Positions 8,183-14,293 of a DNA stretch of 34,911 nucleotides are shown here, piece after piece. This DNA comes from Myxococcota bacterium. GTDB lineage: Bacteria > Myxococcota > UBA727 > JAHDBA01. The translations under genes were made by a program, and so were the position numbers. The stretch covers positions 1 through 34,911 of the forward strand of contig JAHDGS010000015.1 in the NCBI GenBank assembly GCA_020627505.1. Direction: 5' to 3'. The notes beneath the pieces are model-generated. The model had not been told where the DNA came from, did no database searches, and saw nothing but the letters and a program-made list of their open reading frames with translations. The first letter of the stretch is position 1. Each line of letters opens with the position of its first letter.

Positions 8183-8202
8183 ATGTAAGACATGTCTTAC
8201 AT
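8183..8202. promoter_or_regulatory. perfect 20-bp palindrome, candidate operator
   Basis: ATGTAAGACATGTCTTACAT is a perfect dyad with no loop, 18 bp upstream of the lipoprotein ATG at 8165 and just downstream of the predicted transcription start. The position suits repressor binding. The regulator is unknown. Confidence 0.6.
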
Positions 8203-8217
8203 CATCAACAAATACTT

Positions 8218-8247
8218 AATATACTGATATCGTAATTCGATTTTCAA
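8218..8247 (-). promoter_or_regulatory. candidate sigma-70 promoter of the Cys-rich lipoprotein gene
   Basis: On the minus strand, TTGAAA (8242-8247) and TATATT (8218-8223) are spaced 18 nt apart. Transcription would start near 8211 and give a leader of about 46 nt containing the 20-bp palindrome and the Shine-Dalgarno. Confidence 0.5.
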
Positions 8248-8460
8248 GATTGACAAGTGGTTACACTAAAATTCATTAACAATTCTAATTATTATAATTA
8301 AAAACATGTTCTATCAATATCAACACAATAAAATGTACCCTTATCCACAAAGATCTACCCGTAACAATACAAAGAAAAGCATCCAGGTGTGACGAAAGAA
8401 CCTACATGGTGACATATTTTCTCGAACGATGGTCAATCGATCATTTAGAAGGAGGACATA
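8248..8460 (+). other. AT-rich leader region upstream of the paralogue pair
   Basis: No gene is seen here. The region is strikingly AT-rich around 8266-8340, with a TATAAT at 8293-8298 and a TTGACA at 8250-8255; the two are too far apart to form one promoter. It ends in a strong Shine-Dalgarno (AGAAGGAGGA) for the gene at 8461. A leader of over 100 nt is possible. Confidence 0.4.
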
Positions 8461-9066
8461 ATGACAACATCAACAACAACGAACGCCCATTTACTGCGCA
8501 CAAATTTTTCAAACAAAGAAAGATTTTTTAAAGATTTGGTAAAGGAAACAGGCATACTCATCAACGATGCCGAATTGCAAGCTTTACAGAATGTCTACCG
8601 CGACATCCAGCAAACAAATGAGCACGCAAGCTTTACTTGGGACGAATTTTATAACGAAGGCTTTTTACCTGCATATCAGGAAAATTTTCGACAAGAAATG
8701 ATTGCGCGTGGGCGTCAACATTCACATTCACTTCTAAATGAGCTGGATGCTTATGAAGCAGGTGTTCAGTCCCTATCTGAGGCAATGTTTGGCACCCAGG
8801 CAGAAGATCTCGATACATGGCGCATCGGTAAACTTGTCGGACAAGCGTCTTGTATATTTGGCGGAATTTCTATGTTCAAATATGCAATAGATCCGGCTTC
8901 ATATGCATTGGCTGGTCTCGGCAGCATTCTTGCAGTGGTTCTGACTGTTGTTTCTGACAACGAAGTGTCTCTCGAAAAACAACGTGCAGCGGACGCCGAA
9001 GCGCTTTTACGCATGATCTCAGAAAATAAGCCACTCAGATTTAATGGCTATGAAGAAATCAATTAA
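8461..9066 (+). CDS. unknown protein, paralogue 1 of tandem pair
   Basis: A 201-residue protein of a family I do not recognise. Its partner is the next gene; the two align along most of their length. Shared blocks are ALQNVY, FTWDEFY (LTWQEFY in the partner), the PAY.ENFRQEMI block, AYEAGV.SL, IFGG, and a C-terminal KPLxFNGY. The N-terminal domain (about 1-120) is soluble and helical, with no signal peptide. Residues about 130-165 hold hydrophobic segments (YALAGLGSILAVVLTVV), so the protein is probably membrane-inserted near its C-terminus. The block ending in TWDEF has the spacing of a degenerate EF-hand loop. Start supported by a strong Shine-Dalgarno. Separated by 42 bp from its partner. 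Confidence 0.82.
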   Translation: MTTSTTTNAHLLRTNFSNKERFFKDLVKETGILINDAELQALQNVYRDIQQTNEHASFTWDEFYNEGFLPAYQENFRQEMIARGRQHSHSLLNELDAYEAGVQSLSEAMFGTQAEDLDTWRIGKLVGQASCIFGGISMFKYAIDPASYALAGLGSILAVVLTVVSDNEVSLEKQRAADAEALLRMISENKPLRFNGYEEIN

Positions 9067-9108
9067 CAAAACATAATTTTAACCGTTCATTAAGAAGGAG
9101 AAGAACAA

Positions 9109-9735
9109 ATGACAGCAACAGCAATTAATCTACAGACACAAACGGGTGACTTTTCGAATAGGCTCGAATTTTTTGAAAGTCTGGCAAAAGCGACAGGTGT
9201 GATTATCGACGATCAAGAATGTGAAGCACTACAAAATGTTTATGAGCATGTTCGCAGTGAAGATGGTAACTGTGGTCTCACATGGCAGGAATTTTATGAA
9301 GATGGATTTATCCCTGCCTATCATGAAAATTTCCGGCAAGAGATGATTCGTCGTGGATACAAATCCTGTGATCCGTGTGCGATCACAAGCCAAGAAGAAG
9401 CATATGAAGCTGGTGTGAAATCACTGGTCGGTAGTATGGTTGGCGCCCCATCAGATTACGAGTTAAATGCACCGGTGATGGCATTCCCTGCAACTTTATC
9501 CGCAGGATTACTCGCCACAGATTGTACAGGCATCTTCGGGGGCAATCATTTTTTTAACTATAGCCTTGAAAGCAAGATCATGGGCTCCTTAGTGGTCGGA
9601 CTTACCCTCCTAGCAGGAGGCCTCACGCTCAAAGGAATGCGAGAAAGGTACAAGCGTACTTCGGATGCGAATAAAATACTTGAGGCGATAAAAAATGATA
9701 AACCTCTAATGTTCAATGGTTATGCTGTAGATTAA
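9109..9735 (+). CDS. unknown protein, paralogue 2 of tandem pair
   Basis: A 208-residue paralogue of the preceding gene, sharing the helical N-terminal domain, the PAYHENFRQEMI block and the C-terminal KPLMFNGY. The region SEDGNCGLTWQEF is closer to an EF-hand loop than in copy 1 (Asp, Asn, Leu and Glu at suitable spacing) but lacks the first Asp and the central Gly is displaced. Its middle is longer and has two hydrophobic segments (VMAFPATLSAGLLA and IMGSLVVGLTLLAGGLTL). The start follows AAGGAGA. A strong terminator lies 16 bp after the stop, so the pair looks like a self-contained operon produced by gene duplication. Confidence 0.82.
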   Translation: MTATAINLQTQTGDFSNRLEFFESLAKATGVIIDDQECEALQNVYEHVRSEDGNCGLTWQEFYEDGFIPAYHENFRQEMIRRGYKSCDPCAITSQEEAYEAGVKSLVGSMVGAPSDYELNAPVMAFPATLSAGLLATDCTGIFGGNHFFNYSLESKIMGSLVVGLTLLAGGLTLKGMRERYKRTSDANKILEAIKNDKPLMFNGYAVD

Positions 9736-9750
9736 AAATCTATAGCATGC

Positions 9751-9780
9751 AAAAAAGCCTCCATTATCGGAGGCTTTTTA
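9751..9780. terminator. bidirectional rho-independent terminator
   Basis: AAAAGCCTCC/GGAGGCTTTT stem with loop ATTATC and flanking A- and T-runs. It lies between the paralogue pair on the plus strand and ssb on the minus strand, and can serve both. Confidence 0.9.
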
Positions 9781-9800
9781 TTTATGAGCTCACAACAATA

Positions 9801-10274
9801 CTAGAACGGTAAGTCGTCATCATATAGGTCTGGGCCATTCCCGCCGCCTGAATTTCCACCACTGAAATTGTTTTGGTTATTACTAGAGAAGTTATTATTA
9901 TTCCCACCACCAAAATCACCGCGTGATGAATTATCGCTGCTGCCTTTGTTACCAAGGAACAAGACTTGATTTGCAACAACCTCAGTCGTCCAACGGTCTT
10001 GACCGTTTTTATCTTGGTACTTACGTGTTTGCATACGCCCATCGACATAGACTTGTCGGCCTTTTGAAAGATATTGCCCAACGTTCTCAGCTGTCTTACC
10101 AAAACAAACACAGTTGACCCATTCGGTGTGTTCTTTCCATTCATCGCCATCTTTCCGTCGTTCACCGATGGCAACCGTAATATTACAGACAGCTGTACCT
10201 GATTGCGTATATCGAACTTCTGGATCACGTCCCAAGTTACCTATCAATGTCACTTTATTTACACCATTTGCCAT
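9801..10274 (-). CDS. ssb: single-stranded DNA-binding protein SSB
   Basis: A 157-residue SSB. The N-terminal OB-fold (about 1-110) has the typical [17 protein letters not shown] start and [14 protein letters not shown] core. A Gly/Asn/Ser-rich flexible linker follows, and the acidic C-terminal tip DDDLPF recruits partner proteins of replication, repair and recombination. The start is the ATG at 10274, preceded by GAGGT at good spacing. An upstream in-frame ATG at 10406 would add 44 residues unlike any SSB and is rejected. The gene stands alone, with a terminator downstream and structured leader DNA upstream. Confidence 0.97.
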   Translation of the reverse strand: MANGVNKVTLIGNLGRDPEVRYTQSGTAVCNITVAIGERRKDGDEWKEHTEWVNCVCFGKTAENVGQYLSKGRQVYVDGRMQTRKYQDKNGQDRWTTEVVANQVLFLGNKGSSDNSSRGDFGGGNNNNFSSNNQNNFSGGNSGGGNGPDLYDDDLPF

Positions 10275-10307
10275 GTTTTTTACCTCATTCTCGTTGTTTA
10301 TATATGG

Positions 10308-10345
10308 ACGCTCACCATGAGCGTGTGGTCTGATCTCGACCAGAC
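10308..10345 (-). promoter_or_regulatory. two adjacent hairpins in the ssb leader
   Basis: ACGCTCA/TGAGCGT (10308-10324, 3-nt loop) and TGGTC/GACCA (10326-10342) lie back to back, 34 bp upstream of the ssb ATG. They could be leader RNA structure or an operator. Function is not established. Confidence 0.4.
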
Positions 10346-10408
10346 AAAAGCTTGGATCGAAAAAAACATCTTCGCAAGAGGTAAAATGATGCTTTGCGAT
10401 TGTCATAC

Positions 10409-10532
10409 GGTCCTTCGCCCCTTCGACAGACTCAGGGGAGCCAGGCTCAGGGACCTTGATATGCCGTCTGCTTAGAGCGTGATTCGGCGTGGGATTTTTT
10501 TAAAGGTCCCTGAGCTCGCCGAAGGACCGAAG
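10409..10532. repeat. 124-bp dispersed repeat, copy 1
   Basis: About 97% identical (4 mismatches by eye) to 11617-11740 in the same orientation. It is built from nested dyads: outer GGTCCTTCG/CGAAGGACC, middle GCTCAGGGACCTT/AAGGTCCCTGAGC (perfect in this copy), and inner ATGCCG/CGGCGT (one mismatch here). The CCCTTCGACAGACTCAGG stretch resembles a motif common in dispersed repeats of many bacteria, as I recall. There is no coding capacity; it may be a MITE or REP-like element. Confidence 0.88.
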
Positions 10533-10613
10533 GAGCGCATAACTGATGACCGACAAAACTGTCTCAGTCTTCTTCAAATTTGTATGGATATCATCATCAC
10601 TGTAACATTTCCC

Positions 10614-11576
10614 ATGACTAAAACTTACGAACCACAATTCCTCAACAAAAATACCTTTGTCACAATTTGGTGCTTGCTGATGACATTGACGACCGCATGG
10701 GTTGTTTATTTTGCCTTACATCTTCTTGCAGCATATACGGGCGCTGACTCGACAGATATCGTCCCATTTGTCAGAAGACAAATATCTGAGAATACGCCAC
10801 TTGTTATCATTCTTTTTGGCGCCTCATTCGCGATTCCAAAACAAATTGTCACATCACCTTTTATTTCTTCGAAAGTTGTTGTGAGTATACAGAACACACT
10901 TGGCGCTATGATTGTATTACTCGCGAATGTCAGTTCTCAAAGTTATAGTGATTGGATGATTTTTGGGGGCTTGATTGGCGCTTTCTCAATTTTTATTCGA
11001 CAAGTCATTTTTGCCAGCAGCTCGCGGGTTATCAAATCTTGGAACTTGCTTGGTTTAGGTAGCCTTTTGATAGGCGCAGCCATAGCCTTAGTCACATATA
11101 ACTTAGCGGAACAAAGTCTGTACATTGTAGAGCCTCTTATCGAAAAACACGTATTCACAAATCTCTTTGGTGAGCACTCCCCTGCTTATCCAGGATTTTT
11201 TAACTCTTTGGGATTTTTCGAGCAACATTTCAAAGAACTCGCCCAGAATGCGCGTGCTGAATTTTTTATCCAAACGAGCGAAAACATCGTTAGATATTTA
11301 TGGTGTTTTCTCTTACTGAGTTCAGGTGTGTTGATTTTCACAGCTTCTCAGTGTCTAAAGCGAATCCTTCCATCCTTACAAAATCGTTCTACCCTTCACG
11401 CCACTGCGCTAATGATGGCAATGCCAACTTTGATTGCATGCATCACACTTCATTATGAGACAAGTTCATTATCGACAATATCTGCGCGAAGCCTCCTTGC
11501 TTTTGCATGGCTGCCCTTATGCGTACTACTATTTCTAAATATCCGGCGAGTTGAGAAGAACGCGCTGAGCAGTTGA
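10614..11576 (+). CDS. multi-pass membrane protein, unknown function
   Basis: About 320 residues with roughly eight hydrophobic segments, for example FVTIWCLLMTLTTAWVVYF, a second in PLVIILFGASFAIP, then MIVLLANV, LLIGAAIALVTY, YLWCFLLLSSGVLIF and LLAFAWLPLCVLLFL. A hydrophilic loop of about 60 residues (EPLIEKHVFTNLFGEHSP and onward) sits between segments 5 and 6. I do not recognise the family. The start is uncertain: ATG 10614 (MTKTYEPQF) is preferred, and ATG 10584 or a GTG at 10479 inside the repeat are in frame. No Shine-Dalgarno is evident. The gene is bracketed by two direct copies of the 124-bp repeat, which suggests acquisition or mobility. Confidence 0.75.
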   Translation: MTKTYEPQFLNKNTFVTIWCLLMTLTTAWVVYFALHLLAAYTGADSTDIVPFVRRQISENTPLVIILFGASFAIPKQIVTSPFISSKVVVSIQNTLGAMIVLLANVSSQSYSDWMIFGGLIGAFSIFIRQVIFASSSRVIKSWNLLGLGSLLIGAAIALVTYNLAEQSLYIVEPLIEKHVFTNLFGEHSPAYPGFFNSLGFFEQHFKELAQNARAEFFIQTSENIVRYLWCFLLLSSGVLIFTASQCLKRILPSLQNRSTLHATALMMAMPTLIACITLHYETSSLSTISARSLLAFAWLPLCVLLFLNIRRVEKNALSS

Positions 11577-11616
11577 AGTATACAGGCGCTTGGCGAAAAG
11601 GTCATATTTCAATTAA

Positions 11617-11740
11617 GGTCCTTCGACCCTTCGACAGACTCAGGGGAGCCAGGCTCAGGGACCTTGATATGCCGTCTGCTTAGAGCGTGACTCGGCATGG
11701 GATTTTTTTAAAGGTCCCAGAGCTCGCCGAAGGACCGAAG
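11617..11740. repeat. 124-bp dispersed repeat, copy 2
   Basis: Direct repeat of 10409-10532. In this copy the inner dyad ATGCCG/CGGCAT is perfect while the middle dyad has one mismatch, the reverse of copy 1. It ends about 33 bp before the bL25 terminator. Confidence 0.88.
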
Positions 11741-11772
11741 AGGCAAGTACAAAAATGAAGTTAAGGTGAATT

Positions 11773-11799
11773 AAAAAAGCCCCCGACATCGGAGGCTTC
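11773..11799 (-). terminator. rho-independent terminator of the bL25 gene
   Basis: On the minus strand, GCCTCCGA/TCGGGGGC form a stem with one internal mismatch and a very short loop, followed by six T, about 20 bp past the bL25 stop codon. Confidence 0.82.
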
Positions 11800-11820
11800 T
11801 TCAATCTATACGACGTGCAA

Positions 11821-12429
11821 CTAGGCTGCAGGTGTCGCTGCGGCTTCTTCACCTTCTGTCGCAGTTGTTTCAGCTTTCTGACCACGTGGGGTTGATACAG
11901 TCAACACAGTGATGTGGCCTTCCATGGCAAGTTCACAACCTTGAGGTAATGTCACCTGTTTCGCACGGAATGCACCTTTACCGATATCTGTGACATCAAC
12001 CTCAATCCCAACAGGGATGGCATCTGCCTTGACACGAACAGGGATTTCACGTCGGACAACTTCAAGTTTTGCACCGAGTTGAACAGCTTTAGAACGGCCT
12101 GTTCGTACAAGCGGTACACTCACGACAACTTCTGAGCCTGCCTTTGGCGCCCAAAAGTCGACATGAAGTGCTTCACGTCGAACAGGGTCGATTTGAATAT
12201 CTTTCACAAGAACATTGGTCTTTTCACCACCGGCGACATTGAGCTCGATCAATGTATTCCGTCGTGTTGGTGATAACATCGCTTTCACCAATGGACGTGG
12301 ATCGAGTTGAACAGCAACTGGATTTTTTTCAATACCATAAATCACGCCAGGAATATGGCCTTGTTTTCTAATTTTACGAGCAGCACCTTTACCGGTGTTT
12401 TCTCTCACTTGTGCGTCTATCTTAAACAT
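11821..12429 (-). CDS. rplY: ribosomal protein bL25 (CTC family)
   Basis: A 202-residue long-form L25/CTC protein that binds 5S rRNA in the large subunit. The N-terminal L25 domain (about 1-90) contains RENTGKGAARKIRKQGHIPGVIYG and LVKDIQIDPVRREALHVDF; those stretches are typical of the family. A C-terminal CTC beta domain and an Ala/Glu-rich tail follow. The start is the ATG at 12429 behind GGGAGG; the longer in-frame extension to 12543 is unlike the family. The usual partner pth (peptidyl-tRNA hydrolase) is not adjacent. It is divergent from the lipoprotein gene at 12507, with 77 bp between starts. Confidence 0.95.
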   Translation of the reverse strand: MFKIDAQVRENTGKGAARKIRKQGHIPGVIYGIEKNPVAVQLDPRPLVKAMLSPTRRNTLIELNVAGGEKTNVLVKDIQIDPVRREALHVDFWAPKAGSEVVVSVPLVRTGRSKAVQLGAKLEVVRREIPVRVKADAIPVGIEVDVTDIGKGAFRAKQVTLPQGCELAMEGHITVLTVSTPRGQKAETTATEGEEAAATPAA

Positions 12430-12506
12430 ATTATCCTCCCTCGATAACGCGGTCGATCTCATATCGCCGCCTCGCAGGATGGCCAGCTTAACCAAAGGAC
12501 AGCACA

Positions 12507-13304
12507 ATGCAAGTGAGCCGATATCAGAATATTCTTCATTCATACTTATTATTAATCACAGTTTGTCTGGCATCCAGCTGCCGTCATAAGCCTGCGGTCA
12601 ATGCTGAAATGGATATGTCTTTGGCTGAAGAAGCAAAAGCCCATTTTGATGCCAGAAAAGCTGTTATTTTACCATTATCTGGCCAGATTCATATCAGGCA
12701 GGACGGCGTTGCCGGGCTGATCATGCAAGCTGATGTCGATACAGTGCTTGGTGAAGATGACCACTACTACTTTGCTGTTCAATCACCATTTAGTCAGCCT
12801 CTCAAAGTACTCACGATCGCAAAAACAAAAGTTCAACTACTTGATTTAGTTGATGGTTTAAGATTTTATGAGGGCACCCTAAACGACAATACACTCAGCT
12901 ATCTGCTCCCGATTCCGTTGACATTGGTTGAACTCAAAGCCATTTTACTCGCCGATATCCCCAATGATTGGCAGGCACAGACGCTCAAGCCGCACCCCGA
13001 AGGCGCATTATTGCAGTATCGTCCTGAACATTCGCCCCACCTCATCTACGAGTTGGTTTTCGCGCCGAATGGCCGTATTCAGAAGTGGCGGTTTATATCC
13101 GGGCACACCGTTCGGCTGGAAGTAGAATTGTCATGGGATGAGGACTTGACGCAGACATTACCCAACAAGTGGCATGTGATGTCTGAGATGTATGATATTT
13201 CATTTTCAATGCGGAATAAAGGTCTTGAACAACCTGAAATATCGCTGAATCCGATGATTTTTCATCAAACGCCGCCACCAAATACACCTGTCAGTGCTTT
13301 TTGA
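12507..13304 (+). CDS. LolB/DUF4292-like lipoprotein
   Basis: A 265-residue protein with a lipoprotein signal (LLLITVCLASSC, lipid Cys at about residue 25). The rest is beta-rich, with alternating strands such as AVILPLSGQIHIRQDGVAGLI, LIYELVFAPNGRIQKWRF and RLEVELSWDED, the half-barrel pattern of LolB and DUF4292 lipoproteins that bind lipid or lipoprotein. LolB would deliver lipoproteins to the outer membrane. The similarity is at fold-pattern level only, so the name is tentative. Start supported by AAAGGA. It is followed after 45 bp by the MshEN protein and may be cotranscribed with it. Confidence 0.72.
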   Translation: MQVSRYQNILHSYLLLITVCLASSCRHKPAVNAEMDMSLAEEAKAHFDARKAVILPLSGQIHIRQDGVAGLIMQADVDTVLGEDDHYYFAVQSPFSQPLKVLTIAKTKVQLLDLVDGLRFYEGTLNDNTLSYLLPIPLTLVELKAILLADIPNDWQAQTLKPHPEGALLQYRPEHSPHLIYELVFAPNGRIQKWRFISGHTVRLEVELSWDEDLTQTLPNKWHVMSEMYDISFSMRNKGLEQPEISLNPMIFHQTPPPNTPVSAF

Positions 13305-13349
13305 GCTTTATCGATTCGCATTTATTGGCCATTTTCCGTAAAAGATGAC

Positions 13350-14126
13350 ATGTCGATTGAGATCGCTGAATCCGAAAACCGTCCCCGTTTAGGTGAATTA
13401 TTGGTTCATGCGGGACTGATTCCAGAACAAGTCCTCGAAGACTGTTTGCGTCATCAATGGCGGTGGGGCGGTCGTATCGGTGAAATTTTGGTCGAGCAAG
13501 GTCATGTTACCCCAGCTCAGCTCATTTGGGCTTTAGCGATTCAGCTCAATTTAGAATCAATCGATCTTGATTCTTATCTCATCGACAATGATGCTGTCGC
13601 GATGTTGCCAAACTCATTTGCAAGAGCACATCGCTGTATTGCAATTCAGTTTGAAGAACGTGCTGGGAAGCGACACCTCGTTGTGGCAACAGCCGACCCC
13701 ACAATCCAAAATCTCGCGGGGCAAATTGAGCACACGACACAGCTGCCAACGATATTTAAAATCGCTTCAGAAGATGCCATCTGGGACGCCATCGGCGCAT
13801 ACTATCGTCATCAAGAAAGCATAATTCCACAGGCAGTACATGCCGACCAGAACCGAACCGACATCACATCCCTTTTGACCGTCCCACCCGATATCGCTTC
13901 CCGAATCTATACGGCCGAAGCACCTCAACCAAACGCTGATGACAGCATCACACAGCCGACACAAGTCGCACTTGAACGAACGCAAGAGCTCCAAATCGAG
14001 TTCACACCTGAAATGATTCTTTCGCTCGAACCACACCAACTCGTTGAGCTGGCTAGAAAATTAATCGCTGAACGGCGCCTATTCGCTGATGACTTAAAAG
14101 TGATCAAGAATAATTGGTTCACTTAG
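13350..14126 (+). CDS. stand-alone MshEN (GspE N-terminal) domain protein
   Basis: A 258-residue protein whose N-terminal half is an MshEN/T2SSE-N domain. It holds two copies of the RLGxLL..GLI....L signature, RLGELLVHAGLIPEQVLEDC (from residue 13) and RIGEILVEQGHVTPAQL (from residue 42). A second lobe has AMLPNSFARAHRCIAI and HLVVATADP, as in PilB. There is no ATPase domain. Residues about 160-258 are a linker and a helical tail (ELVELARKLIAERRLF). In MshE-type ATPases this domain binds cyclic-di-GMP, so the protein may be a c-di-GMP sensor for the pilus system at 19414-26702, which is inference. Its TAG stop is the first three bases inside the inverted-repeat element that follows. Confidence 0.82.
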   Translation: MSIEIAESENRPRLGELLVHAGLIPEQVLEDCLRHQWRWGGRIGEILVEQGHVTPAQLIWALAIQLNLESIDLDSYLIDNDAVAMLPNSFARAHRCIAIQFEERAGKRHLVVATADPTIQNLAGQIEHTTQLPTIFKIASEDAIWDAIGAYYRHQESIIPQAVHADQNRTDITSLLTVPPDIASRIYTAEAPQPNADDSITQPTQVALERTQELQIEFTPEMILSLEPHQLVELARKLIAERRLFADDLKVIKNNWFT

Positions 14127-14291
14127 AGTGAGTTCCAACAGCCCCGACCTGATTATTGTCTAAAACATTTGTTTTCATATCATGGCGCCGTGTAGCCGCA
14201 TATCTGGATATCCGGCGAGCACGCAACGCAGAGATAATGCAAATGAGCAAATAGGAAACGATCGGGTCAGGTCTGTTGGAACTCACTCTAA
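14123..14291. mobile_element. MITE-like long-hairpin element E1
   Basis: Perfect 19-bp terminal inverted repeats (14123-14141 and 14273-14291; left arm TTAGAGTGAGTTCCAACAG). A further pairing block is CATTTG/CAAATG (14166-14171 with 14240-14245). The centre (14194-14224) contains GCATATCTGGATAT within the stem GCCG..CGGC and is shared with element E2 at 32884-33044 (26 of 31 positions). Both elements begin TAGAGT and end ACTCTA, and both start at the TAG stop of a plus-strand gene that converges on a minus-strand gene. There is no coding capacity. It may also act as a bidirectional terminator. Confidence 0.75.
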
Positions 14292-14293
14292 TA

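Noticed and set aside
9782-10228. 148-codon open frame on the minus strand in the ssb region
   Set aside because: It is the +1 shadow of ssb; the ssb frame has a full OB-fold and the DDDLPF tip.
10275-10406. N-terminal extension of SSB to ATG 10406
   Set aside because: The added 44 residues do not resemble SSB, and the ATG at 10274 has a good ribosome site.
12430-12543. N-terminal extension of bL25 to 12543
   Set aside because: The family starts at MFKIDAQVRENTG, and GGGAGG precedes that ATG.
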